From Fennellomyces sp. T-0311 (lineage: Eukaryota > Mucoromycota > Mucoromycetes > Mucorales > Lichtheimiaceae), in the NCBI GenBank assembly GCA_025266875.1, contig JALLLT010000062.1:62001-126000 (forward strand): a stretch of DNA of 64,000 nt, written 5' to 3'. Every line of letters begins with the position of its first letter. Positions within the stretch are counted from its first letter, which is position 1. The notes below the pieces were generated by a model that saw nothing but the letters and a program-made list of their open reading frames with translations, did not search any database and had not been told where the DNA came from. Both the position numbers and the translations under genes were made by a program. Of this stretch, positions 43,298-55,030 are shown one piece after another.

Positions 43298-45179
43298 TTA
43301 CTCGGCATCTTCTTGGAAGAGCCTTTTGAAATGTTTGTCGTCGGCTTCCAGTTCTTCATCCGATTCAGCTACTAGAGCCTCTTCGTCTTCATCATCTTCA
43401 TCTTCATCACTATTCTCGCCGTCTTCGTCCTCCTCCTTCTCCTTCGCCTTCTCGTTGCCGTCGTCATCATCGTCGCTGTTGCCATCAACGGCATCTTCGG
43501 GCTCGTTAATGGCGGGAGAGTTAACCACACCAGGGATCTGGAGTAGCCTCTCCAGGTGCACCTTTTGCTGGCGACGGGCATTTTTCAGCTTTTGCTTATA
43601 TAGCGCAAGCTTCCTGCGGTTCTCCATCGATGACACCGAAAGTCCCTCGATCACTTTCTTCAACGATCGGATGACGTGTCTGTGATAACGAAGAACAGAC
43701 ATTGCTTCATCCTAAAATGCTGTCAGTGATATATAACATACCAAACATTGATCGAATATAACTTTGAGCATACCTTAAGCATATCGATTTCTTCTAATGC
43801 TCTCATTTTACCATGATAGGCATCAAAGGGATATACTCTGTTGTTAGACAACAGAAGGTCAGCACACTGCCTAAAGACACTATTGGCGGCCACCAGCTGT
43901 GTCGCAGTCAGGTTCAGTGGTTCATGGCCTGTATACTAATTAATATTGTCCTGCCAGTTATTCTGCATTTTTACCAATTATCGAGCGGTTGCTCACAGCA
44001 ACGTTGTAAGCATTGAGTTGCTTTTTGATCTCGTTGAAGGCCGTATTCTTCTGCGCCGACAGGTTTTGCGTGCGGTTGTGGCCTATATATAAATATCGAG
44101 TAAGCATGATCTGAATCACCATAACTATTACTAGACGATGTACCGTTGCCTTGTTGCCTAAACGCCTCGGTTGTGATATCATAGATACCAACCGCGACAA
44201 CAAGCTTATCCCACGCATGCGTGACAATGACCGCAGCAGAGTTGCCTGCGCCCCTAGGCTCTATAACGACCTTTCGGACGTACTTCTCCCATTCCACTGC
44301 TAGCTCTTCCAAGTTGAATCCAACAAGAGCAGTGTCTGCGTCACTTTGGACTTGGAGTGTGCGCTTGTACTTTCGCAAGAGAGTGTGTGCTATCATTAAT
44401 ATATTTAGTAGTTTCATTTGTTTAGCTGTAAGTAGACGTACCAATACTCTCAACCTTCTGGCGAGAAAAGGTCTTCAGTGCAACCGTTAAAGTAAGACGC
44501 CTGTTGAGAGGCGTCATGTATCTTGTCATCGATACAAAACCGTTGAGGTAAGACCAAAGTCTTTCCAACCACTCACCGTCCTTTAGGCCATAGCCAATCG
44601 TCAGGCGAGGGTGGTACTTGACCTGGCAATCTGGAGTGTGCCCCGTGATGTGGAAGATGCCCACAGCAATCGGTGCGTCATTGATTGCTTGCAGGCATGG
44701 CGTGTTCTGATGGTACATAACTTAATATATTCTGTAATACAAAAAAAAATGAACGAACAAACGAACCTGCATGGCTGGACCAATCTTGCATCCGACATCA
44801 TACATAATGTGGATGCGTTCATCATACAGCGGATGCTGCACAACTTTGGCAAGGGTGCTGAGCACGTACTTGAACCTGAATAATATAGTCAGTACTAGAA
44901 TGTAAGGACTGCTGTATTAGATGTACTTTTCGCCGCAGGTCTTCATGTCCAGGAACGCAAGGGGAAAACCATGATCGCAGGTGATGCCAAAGACACCAGT
45001 TTCATCAACACTGGTCAAGCGGCCCCCTTGCTTCTCTAGCGCATTCCATGATCCGCAGCCGCTCTTCGGTGACTAAAAGAAATGTAAGTTATCGTAGCAG
45101 CTAATATTATAAAGTATAGAACCAAAATACTTACGTTAGCACTATGTGGTACTGTTGTATCAGTCCAAAGGCTATCTAC
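43298..45179 (-). pseudogene. KDZ (Kyakuja-Dileera-Zisupton) transposase, 5'-truncated by element C
   Basis: Read leftwards from the element C terminus, exons give TVPHSAN, then SVDETGVFGITCDHGFPLAFLDM (first catalytic Asp region) and CGEKFKYV. IHIMYDVGCKIG (second Asp) follows, then HITGHTPDCQVKYHPR and GYGLKDGEWLERLWSYL (catalytic Glu). After a helical region the last exon (43702-43298) ends in a long Asp/Glu-rich tail. At least seven exons with GT...AG introns of about 40-65 nt are in phase. The N-terminal region is missing: element C begins at 45180. The right flank of C does not carry the missing part. Confidence 0.75.
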
Positions 45180-45180
45180 C

Positions 45181-46200
45181 ACTGGGCGAAAGTAGAATAA
45201 TCCCAAAGGGAAAAATAAGGGATTACGCTTGGGGATTATCAGCAATCCCGCAAATGATCCCTAATTTTTTGAGGTTAGGGATTGTTCTACGACAAGTTGA
45301 GTTTATCGATAGTCCCTAATATAAAATTAAGGGATTATTCTAAAGATCGGCCAATTGCGAAAGTCTTCGCTCTTGACGTAAAAGGCAGGTATACAACTTT
45401 AACTTTAATTTTGGTGTAATGTCGCGGTACATCAAAACTGTGTGGAAGGTTTCTTTTTGTGTAAACATATGCAGAGATACCATTTTGGGACAAGGTTCAT
45501 ATACCTCGGAAGAAGTAGGGATGGTCTGATTTTTGGATCCGATACGGTTATTAATTTTAGCAGCAAGATTGGTAAACGGTGGTGGTAGGAAATTATGGTT
45601 ATAAAGATGTAGCAATTTTATTATCACACAGACGAATAGCGCTATTTAATTTCTATGGACGTATATAACGAAGGGTGGTCCGATGTGAACGGCCATAGTA
45701 ATCGTGGCAGAGAGTATAAGGAACCCCGAAAGCAATGCCAGACGGTGCTGACTAACGCGTAAAAGACCTACCTTGGAAAGCAAACGGACACCGACGATGG
45801 CAATAGTGTGACAAGAACGGCATCGATGTCATGGTAGACAGCGTGGGAACCGCCAAGGACAAGATAACTATAAGGGCAAAAGTTAGAAGGATTGCCACAC
45901 AGCAAAGGGAATAAGTACCTGTTGTAGAAAACAATATTGATGTGGCAGATCTGTAAAGAAAAAAGATTTTGTTAATCATCCGGCAATGAAGTTTGTAAAT
46001 CACATACCTTTATGGATTAAACTACTGACATGGGGGATCCCGGTTGTAATGCAGAGAAACTGAAGGGAAAGAAAGTAGTAAGTGATGTAACTGGAAGAAA
46101 ACTTGCTATGAAGCATAACTGGAAGCACTATAATGGAAAGTGTTAGTGATTACGTATACAGCAATAGTAAAAAGAGCGAGCTACCTGGATTTTGGATGAA
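45181..46200 (-). ncRNA. Micro-exon unit, conserved frame and left subterminal repeats (element C)
   Basis: The subterminal repeats occupy about 45181-45345. The frame with AAKINNRIGSKNQ, FTQKETFH and ITPKLKLKLYTC lies at about 45560-45365. The hydrophobic LLSGFLILSATITMAVHIG block lies near 45750-45660. Short exon/intron segments continue to about 46200. The order and motifs match A and B. Confidence 0.3.
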
Positions 46201-46439
46201 ATAGTGATGGAAAGTAGAAAGAGAAGCGAATACGATGTTTAGCTGTGCGATCCCCCTTTTATATTGGTTGAGATCATGGTCATTGCCAAAAGCGTACTTG
46301 TTCATATATAAAGAATAAGAGCGCACAATATAAGGTTCTTCCCGTTCTTTTATCGCTATTTTTCTAATAGTACGCATCTGTAAACAATCATAATTCAGCC
46401 TTTCAATACTGCAGCACGTGGTACTTACTTGTATATTAG

Positions 46440-47610
46440 ATGTCCAACAACAGTAACGACCTGCAAATGGGTGACTTTGAGGAAACGCGTGCTCGCCAAG
46501 CAAGCAGAGCTGCTCGCTCACTTAACCAGTGGAGGAACGATATGGCTGACGAAAACGCCAGTCTTAGAGCAAGGCTGGAACAAACCGAGAAGAGGATGAA
46601 GCGAATGGGCACTTTGCTCGCTAGTTGTCTTGGTGCAGATGGGGCTGGTTTGGCTGCTTCGGTCCCGAAGAAGCTAACCGATGCTCAGCTACGCGCTAAG
46701 TATGGTAAAAAGCAGAAGGAGATTGTCACCGTAAGATCAAAACAAAAGGAGAGCTATATCCGGTCGAATATTTATCACGATTGTAGAATTACGTGCACGA
46801 AAGGGTGGCGGCATTTCCAGATGGCTTTGACTTTCGCTTCGAATATCGCGTTAGTCCCAACAAGGAATTCCGGAACGACGTGGTTCAATGGATTAGTGTC
46901 CAACCCGGTAGCGTGAAGGACAACGACTACATCGATGTCATTCTGAAGGCGTACTACCACACCTTGCGCAGAAAGTGGAAGGTGACAGTTGCGAAGGCAA
47001 ACGCCATTCTGCAAAGAAAACGGCGAACCACGCGTGTGACAAACGTTTGTATCAAAGCGAAGATATGCGATCTGTTCATAATGTGTATGTTTTTCATAGA
47101 AACTTGAAGCACGCAAGAGGGCCCGTCTTGACCACGCCAGCGCTCTGGAGCAGGAGTACCCTGCCGGGGAAACCGTGCTAGTCCGGGAATGTATGTCTCC
47201 CGAGCTTAGTGACAGAGAAGATGGAGTTGAGGTGATGCGTGTCTTGACTCCTGGATTCCGTACTCCCAAGGTAATGGACATAATAGTTTCCATAGCAAAA
47301 GAGTTTTATTTTCTTAAAAAATGGTGCCATATAGGCCAAGGAATATATCCACAAGCTTGACGAGTACGTGAAGGCCACGAAAAAGCGGCAAAACCGCTCC
47401 AGCAACAACAGCAGCAGCACCGGCGGTGATGATGTGGTGATGGAAGATGCCATCGAAGAGGACCTGGTCTTTGTTGTTGGTGATGTGCCAAACCGCGCCG
47501 GCAATGGACGGGGCAACAGGAGCTACAAGCGCTTTGCACGCCGATATGCAGTTACAGACAGCGCTATGAGTGGCAAGCTCACAAGCACACTTCCCGACTG
47601 GGCTCTTTAA
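46440..47610 (+). CDS. CACTA-associated coiled-coil accessory protein (element C)
   Basis: Exon 1 (46440-~46733) begins MSNNSND and forms a coiled coil (ENASLRARLEQTEKRMKRM). Exon 2 (~46788-47050) has GFDFRFEYRVSPNKEFRN and ends TTRVTN. Exon 3 (~47102-47270) has VRECMSPELSDRED. Exon 4 (~47335-47610) has YVKATKKRQNRSS, an acidic stretch, and ends STLPDWAL. No frameshift is needed. It converges on the transposase with about 90 bp between stops. Family and role are unknown, as for the B copy. Confidence 0.7.
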
Positions 47611-47699
47611 AAAAAATAAAAAAAAAGGAAAAGAATTTCTTGTATTCTTATTCAACACAACAATTTTTTTCTTGCAGCAATTTTTTGTCAACTTTTATT

Positions 47700-50600
47700 T
47701 CAGGCAGTGATCCGTTTCGGCAAGGGGATGACGACCATCTTTGCGTGGTCGGGATCTATTTGTATGCCATGCGGGACGATGGCAACTTGCGATAGATTCG
47801 GTGGATGGGTATTATGCAGTGGTGGGTTTCAGGCATACACTGCGTGTACCATTCCTCAAGGCTACCGACGGAAAAGTGCTGCTGCGAAGGTGGAATGGAG
47901 CGGTACCAGCGGACAAAGGCAAGGTAGTGGAATGTTTCCACACCATCGATGACAATGGCTGCGCGAAAAAAATATTGTACCCGGCCAGTCCATGCAAGTG
48001 GTTGCGCAACGCCTTGCTCATCGTCTCTCCAGTAGATCACCTGGATGTGAGAGCCACGAGGTGTTGACGCTGCTGCTGACCGGTACGTTTGGCCAAAGAT
48101 CTCTATGGTCCGGAACTTCTCGACCCTTCGCATTGCAAACCGGCGCCCTGCGGTGGCATACTGGTGCCGCAAGATACCTGCCTCGTTGGTGCTGTAGGCC
48201 ATCCAATAGAACTGCAACAGCAGCTCGTAGTGCTCCTCGCTCAGGTTCACTTGGATACCATCGGTCATGGAAGCAATAGTGGATGGTGGCAGTGGCTCAG
48301 ACCCGGTCAAGTTGACGTTGAGGCGCGGATGCGTGGAATGTTCGAGGAAACCATCGTAGTTGAAGGTAGGCTCACGGTCTTCTTGGAGTCGGCGTCGAGA
48401 TTGACCAGCAATCTCAAGCAGCTTATCCAGTTCAGCGGAAAAGCCGTGGAAGCGGCCAGCTTGGCGTCGAACGTAGTCCACCGCACCGGTCTTCTCGACA
48501 AAACGCTTCATGAACGTGACCTCAAAGCAGTCCTTCTGGTTGGTTTCGGCGTCTTTCATATAGCCATTGAACCTCTCAAACGCGAAAATCCAGAAATTGT
48601 AGACGGAGGAGTGATCTTGCAAGCATTTGTAGAGATGGAGATGCAGATGCATGTTTGGGGTGACAGACCATTCGCCATACAAGTTCGCGCAACCACTCAC
48701 GAATTCGACAAACTTCCGGTGTGCTTCCACAATGTCGTCGTCTGTGATCCGGGTTTTGATCACCAAGCGGCAGGCATCGACAAAGAGCATCCAATGCTTA
48801 TACAAGTTGGGCACCAAGACAGATTCGAGCAGGTACAGCGAGTATGCGAGCGTCCAAGCTCTCCAATGATCAGCGGTCATGAACCCAAACTTGCTTCGGA
48901 TCTTGCGCTGCAATGTGGGCATCCCAGGAGGCAAGATGATGCGGTCGGCCATGGTTTGCATATCTGTAAGCACAGATTCCGTCAGGATCCCTTGGTTCTT
49001 CCAGATGCTAACCATCCGAGCAGGTGTGCCCAAGAACAGGTTGTGCATCGGATCGATGACCGTGCCACGAATAGGGTCAAAGTACCCAAGGCGATGGAGT
49101 TGCGACCAGCGCGTTCCATTAGCCCGCTCAAGACGATACCGTTCCGCCTGGGTTGTGGCAGCCAACCACGCATTGGCAGCAAGGAGGTTGTCTGGCTGTT
49201 TACGCAAGCTGTCTCGTGGGATGTCGACTCCGGCGTAGATCATACTGTTGGTATCCGGATCAGTAACGAATTCACGGTAGCACTTGTTGCAGCCATGTTA
49301 CTTGAGTGGGCGGTAAAGCCACAGACTTTCCTGCTGGCAGGGATATCGCACGCAACATTTAGCAGGGCCGCTCGCACTCGTGTCCGTCCATGGCATTGTG
49401 CAGTCTTCATAGGTACGCCACAATACAATTCCAGCAATTCATCCGTTAATGGCTTCAGATAGTTGTTAATCTCAGATGTGCTTGGTTCACAAGGTCCCGG
49501 CATGATACCAACAAGGATGACGTTCTCGACTTTGTAACGTTCCGCACGAGGCAAGTTGTTGACCGTAAGGTATATGGCGCCAACGGAGTATCCACTGTCA
49601 AATGGGGCAAACCAATCTGTATTCAATGTCAACATCAAGGATCGGTCATCATCAACAAATGTAGCTCCGTGGCGGTCGACAAGCTCTTCCCACATTGCGC
49701 CGTGGTGAATGTCTGATGCATATTCGCCCATGTACGGATGATCGCGCCACTCCAGGATCTTTTCCTCAAAGCCGTCGCGCATGAACAACTTTTCGATGCT
49801 TGTTTTGACAGAATAGTACGCATACTGCTTGAGGGGGGTGCGGCAGTTTTGGCCCTGGCGACTAGTGGACCTCTTGAAAAGCTGGTTACCGCTATATCAC
49901 CGTTCAAGTGGTCTGTTGCGCAATTGTCCGGTGCAGCATCTGGTGGATAGATTGCGTGGCACTTGGAACAGGCGACATACATCTCGATCGGGTCGGTGAG
50001 CTCGTTGAAGCCAATTTGAGAGCGGATAGTGGCCAAGGTAGTAGGGAAGTTGAACTCTGGAAGATGCAATGCGGTAACCAGCATAATGAAAAAGCTGACC
50101 AGGATGTTGGCGGTGCGTTCAGATATATGGTGAAGTTGGAACAACACAAGGAAGATCATGACAAAGAAGATCGGGCGTGGAATGCTATCGCTGAATCGGG
50201 TAAGAGGAGTATCCGGAGCAGTAGGTGAGGCTATATTGTCATCTAAAGTATTGCTTGATCAATTTACTGTGGTCTAAATTCATGTAGTGCAGCTTCTCAA
50301 CACACCTTCATAGTCTTCGATCGTTGCATCCAACTCGGTGGCCATCGCCATTTCCGCGTTGATCTCGTTCTCGCGATCTTCGGCCGCCTGTTCATGAAAT
50401 GCCTCCTGTGGCAAGGGTGGCTGATTAGGCACAATAATCGCGTCTGGTGCTTCATGTGGTAAAGTTTCTATGTGTGTTTTTTATCAGCAATCTAACTATC
50501 TAATATTGTTTCGAGGCATACCATTTCTATCGTTTTCATCATCTACGGCCATCGTTTCGCCAGAACTTTGATCATCAGCAACCATATCATCGTCGTCAAT

Positions 50601-50827
50601 GATCATATCATCATCGATATTCGCAGCACGCGAGGCTATATACAACACGTCTGTCAGCGTCATATATTGCGCCATATGACTTTGTTCTTACCATGCATTT
50701 CCGTCAATCTAGCTGCAACCTCGCGGTCATAATGTGCCTGGAATGTTGGTCTTGACACAGTCATGCCATTCGGATTGACCAGAATGCATTGATCACAGGT
50801 GCATACGAGCAGTTCGTGGGACGACAT
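47700..50827 (-). pseudogene. Tnp2-type transposase of element C, frameshifted
   Basis: Exon 1 starts MSSHELLVCTCDQC (50827). Short acidic exons follow (DDDMIIDDDDMV near 50610; PNQPPLPQEAFHEQ near 50420). The main exon has the CSKCHAIYPP cluster, DWFAPFDSGYS, NLPRAERYKVENV, PGPCEPST, DIPASRKVCGF, DPMHNLFLG, HLHLHLYKCL and FERFNGYMKD, so catalytic D, D and E candidates are kept. Relative to A and B one base is missing near 49895, one near 49295 and one near 47805. The PLPKRIT end is therefore out of frame. Length and domain order are otherwise those of a full Tnp2 protein of about 900 residues. Confidence 0.8.
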
Positions 50828-51734
50828 AGAGATAGCAGGTAAGTTCGAAAAATATGAATAGAGTATATTCAACGATGGTTTTCCTACGCGTTTATATATC
50901 TTCTACGTCTTTGATTTATTACGCGATCCGCCGGAATAAACACTGATTGAACATGTTATCGCTTGCTTGGCAACATGCTCTCTCCTCATGTCAAACTATC
51001 TTTTCTCTTGACAATTCTGACAGATCACGCTATGACAGGTCGCGACATGATCCACAATCCACGATCCACGATCCACGATCCACGATCCACCGCCACGTTT
51101 CGGGAGTTCTTCCGATTTCCTATTTCGACTCTGATCTGCATTAAGCGCGACGATAAAAATAGCGCGCTGAATTATCACATTCTCTGGTTTTGAAAGCGTA
51201 ATGCGATGTGCAACGATGCGGGGCTGCTTTTCAAACAAGAATTGTACGAACGCTCGGTCATCATGTCTTCATCATGAAGGAATCAACTACAATGCTAGCA
51301 CTTTATTCTCTGCCATTCTTAAGAATTCACTTTTTTTCCTTCTGCACTTTGGTCAGCTTATTGCTTTTGCATTTCGCTACCGAGCTAACTTGAACAAAAA
51401 AATAAACTTCTCTTATGGTTCCGTTCACTTTTGCCAAGCGCCGCTATAGACTTCCAAGAAAAATTACGGTTACGCATCACCTAAATCAGGCACCATAGTT
51501 TACGTAGGCCGGCGAATTGCATCGGAAATAACTTTATCACTTGCCTTTGCTTACAAATGATACCCGAAATACCGGAAATATCTTTACCACCTACCATTTT
51601 TGTTTTTTCCCACCAGAAGTACGATCCGCCACTACAAAAAATTGGGGGGCTCTCCCCATGCACACGTTCCCCCCACAGACTTAATACAATCCCTTATTTT
51701 TGTAAATCTGGGCTTATTCTACTTTTGCCCAGTG
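50828..51734. repeat. Right subterminal region of element C, with CCACGAT tandem repeat
   Basis: Holds the transposase promoter region, a 7-bp tandem repeat (ATCCACG x about 6, 51049-51090) and the conserved AAAGATATTTCCGG-type and GGGGGG-block motifs near the terminus. No gene is seen. Confidence 0.6.
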
Positions 51735-51741
51735 TGTAACC

Positions 51742-52233
51742 ATGGATGATAGTGTATGTCAGGAATACGACAGTGATGTGAGCCCAGAGCCACCCGAATA
51801 TCCACCACCACCAGTTACTGCACAGTTTTCTTGGGAGCGCGAGTTATCCACAACACATGAACGTTTTCTTTTTTCCTCGACAATCGACCATGGTTTACCA
51901 GTCACCAGTAATGCAACAATGGCACAGTTGCCCACCCAAATCTCCCATAGCTCATCCAATGTCAGTTTTGGATATCAAACAGCACTTGATCATATACCCT
52001 CTGTCAACTCCGATATTGTAGTTGCACAAGAAGACACGAACAGGGTTCGCTCATCAATGGTGCGTGAGTCGACGGCTCTGTCGATGGGTGGCATCAGCAT
52101 TGGTGTTGAGACCTCGGACATTGCGCCTGTAGTGCCCATGATTCATATAGTCATTTCCGCTGGTGTGCGCCACGTTCGTCAGCGATTGATTAGCCATTCA
52201 GAGGAGGAGTTCGTCTTTTTTGGCGATGCTTGA
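51742..52233 (+). other. 163-codon open frame next to element C, unknown
   Basis: Acidic, Ser/Pro-rich N terminus (DSDVSPEPPEYPPPP), no recognisable domain. Its 3' end overlaps the tail of the Ty3/gypsy #2 pol gene on the other strand. It could be an N-terminal exon of a lost gene cut by element C, or a chance frame. Confidence 0.25.
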
Positions 52234-53952
52234 TTTTGGTGACTTTGTCTTGCTTGCCAGGTTCTGGCGTTTGTCAAAATCGGCAATAAACTCTTGTGCA
52301 TTTGTCAAGTTGGATACTGGCTCCCATGTTGCTTCTGAGATTGGGTACCCCAACCACTTCACCAAATACTTGGTTCGTCGACGTTTAACGCACTTGTCAA
52401 TGATAGCTTCCACCTTATATTCTTCTTGATTGTTGACAATGAGAGGTGCTGGTCGCAGCAGTCGACGATTAGGTTCCACCGGATGAATGTACTTCCACAA
52501 GGCTCTCACGTGAAAAACATTATGGGCTTTAATGTTTCCAGGGAATTCTAAGCGATAAGCAACAGGGCCAATACATTCAATGATCTTGAAAGGTCCAACA
52601 CGCTTGGATGCAAGCTTCCGGCTGGCAGATGTGGCAAGATTGTGGGGGTTGAGATACTGTTGGTCGACAAGTACCTCATCTCCAATAGCAAATTCTTCTT
52701 CTCGTCGTTTCTGATTTGCATATTGCTCTTGACGTTCTGCAGCAGCCTTGATTCGCTCGACAGCAAGTTGCTTGATGGACTGCAAACGTTGCTGGAGTTG
52801 GTTTGCACTTTCATGGCTTGATGGCTTGGGTTGGTCGATGGGTGACGGCATGTTCCTTCCCAAGTCACAATAGAAGGGGGACATTTGAATGGATGCCTGA
52901 TACGTATTGTTGTACGTGTGCTCGACGATTGGCAACCAGGTATCCCAGTCTTCCTGATCAAATGCGACATAATGCCTAAGAAGATCCTCCAGAGTCCGAT
53001 TGGTACATTCGGTTTGCCCATCTGTTCCAGGGTGTGCAGCAGTAGACATTTTCTGGGTAATCTTGAGGCAATCAGTCACAGCTTTCCAAAAGCGGGATGT
53101 GAACTTTGTGTCGCGATCAGATATGATCTCTTTTGGGAATCCATGGTGACGATAGACTTCTCGCAAGAATATGTGAGCTACGTCTTCTGCTGAGTCTGTG
53201 GTGTGACATGGAATGAAGTGTGCTCTTTTTGACAATCGATCGACAATCACCAAGATAGCGTCGTAGCCATTGTGAGTCTTTAGCAGTTGTGTAATAAAGT
53301 CCATGGAAATTGATTACCACCATTCATTAGCCAGAGGCAGAGGCTGAATGAGACCAGCAGGTTTCAGATTGGAGGGCTTGTTCCGCTGACAACTATCGCA
53401 TGATGAAATATACTGTCGTACAGATTTTGCAATGTTTGGCCAGTAGTATTGTTGTTCGATTCTTTCAATTGTCGCATCAATACCACGATGACCACCGGAT
53501 GTGCGGTCATGTGCATCATGCAATATTTTCAACAATGTTGTCGGCATCCGAGGAATACACAGTTGTCGTTCTTTGCCTTCGACTTGACAATACAGGATTC
53601 CATCGACCAAATAGTAATGTTCTACATCATTTCTAGTTCGGAGTTGTGCCAACAAATTTTGTGTCCATTCATCATCCTCATAGTGTCCCTGCGCCTCCTT
53701 TCCTATATCTTCGCCTAGTTGGACCTTGTAGACGAGATGTAGCTCCTGGGATGCATTGGGGTGAGAGGGTGTGTTGGGAGGGCGTTTGCTCAAAGCATCT
53801 GCTGCTTGATTCTGTTCATGTGGGATATGATGGATATTGAACTTGTAGGGCAGAAAGGTCTCTAGCCAATGGATTTAGCGTTTCGACAGGTTTGTGTTCG
53901 TGCATAGACTAGACAGCGCTCGATTATCAGTGAAGACAGTGAATGTTTGCAT
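52198..53952 (-). pseudogene. pol: Ty3/gypsy #2 RNase H (C part), integrase and chromodomain
   Basis: From the right: FTVFTDNRAL (RNase H), HEQNQAADALSKRPP, the integrase zinc domain (HDAHDRTSGGHRG...CDSCQRNKP), and a core with DFITQLL, SDRDTKFTS and the QTECTNR block. A GPY-like region (RVGPFKIIECIGPVAYRLEFP) follows, then a complete chromodomain (KYLVKWLGYP, EATWEPVSNL). The tail (KSPKSSIAKKDELLL) is basic. Two TAA stops, one near 53880 and one near 53312, each stand where a CAA Gln codon is expected. Confidence 0.8.
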
Positions 53953-53962
53953 GTCCAGGTAG

Positions 53963-54819
53963 CAAAATACTTATATCGCCACCAATTTAAGCTGGCTCCC
54001 CCCACCAAAAAATTTAATTTCAATGCCAGCTGTGGCAGAGGCATGGTGGCTCAATTTCAGCAATAAAGTGAAGTTGTCCTTTACATTTATAACTTTTTTT
54101 TTCATTCCGGGATGAGCAGCTGTAAGCACCTTATGGTATAAACCTAATTGTGTTCAACAATGACAATGGCATAACTGTGTTGTAATGACTTGGAGAGAGC
54201 CAGATGAGAACAGACACAGCAGATTTCTGACGATTTTCAAAGATGGAGCTAATTAAACTCTTTGTAGATGGAAGATTGATTTCACCATGCAACACATTTG
54301 GGCCAAGATCTAGCAAATGGACAACGCTCTTTTCGACTGGCATTATGAAGATGACGAGTACGTGAGATTCCACCGAGAAAAACGCATATCCACTTATATT
54401 TTGCTATGCACCAGCAATACAATGGTATCAAAAACGCGTAGATAAGAAGCTCCAACAGCTTTGTTCACCTCTTCTATCACATTGACGATCACTGGAAGCT
54501 ATATATTGTTTTCATCCCACCACCTGGTTAGATGGAAAGTACACAAACATGAGGAACGCAACTTTTTGATGCCTGAGAAAAAGTAAGTATAGTTATCCAT
54601 TGCTTGTATCTGCCGTTACACACAAAAATCAACCATCAGTGCGTGAGATTACTATGGATACAGCTATTATTACGTTATGGAATGCTACTGTTAGCCATGC
54701 GGTATACGGATGAAGGCTGGATGCTGTTGGATTATATAAGTCAGATAGAGTGAATGGGCTTGGACAGGATTATACATTGCTCATTCAGCACATTTAATGT
54801 TGGTGGATCGCGCAGTGTG
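53963..54819. repeat. Left TIR of MULE D (857 bp)
   Basis: Inverted copy of 57366-58222. It contains an 80-codon minus-strand frame (54373-54131) starting MESHVLVIFIM whose translation is identical in the other arm. Confidence 0.9.
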
Positions 54820-55030
54820 TACTTCATAAAATAAAAATTTATTTAAGTGGCATTGAATATCATATGTACCAGTAATGCGTAAGTGCAGTGAAAGACCATA
54901 CATATATGACGATGTTTGGAAGCATAAATTTAAGTTTAACAGTTTAATAAAATAAGTGTAACGCGCAGTATAAAAGGCTTTCTTTCTTCCACTCTCAACG
55001 CTTAACTTTTCAAACGCCATTGCAATCACA

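Larger units (their letters stand above)
45180..51734 (-). mobile_element. CACTA-like element C, both termini present
   Basis: It starts CACTGGGCGAAAGTAGAATAA (45180) and ends TTATTCTACTTTTGCCCAGTG (51734), about 20-bp TIRs, 6,555 bp in all. Gene order equals B: micro-exon unit (minus), accessory gene (plus), transposase (minus). The subterminal repeats GGGATTATTC / AATCCCTAAT are at the left. The right end has the GTGGGGGGA block and AAAGATATTTCCGGTATTTC-like repeats shared with A. The flanking bases do not form a matching duplication (CTAC versus TGTA), unlike element A. Confidence 0.85.

Noticed and set aside
51049..51090. CRISPR-like array
   Set aside because: It is a 7-bp simple tandem repeat with no spacers, inside a eukaryotic transposon.
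29150..51740. Shared TGTAA at the left flank of B and the right flank of C as a target duplication of one composite element
   Set aside because: The offset relative to each terminus differs by one base, and element A shows a 4-bp duplication. A coincidence is more likely.
51742..52233. Missing 5' exons of the KDZ gene
   Set aside because: The open frame runs on the opposite strand and shows no KDZ motif.
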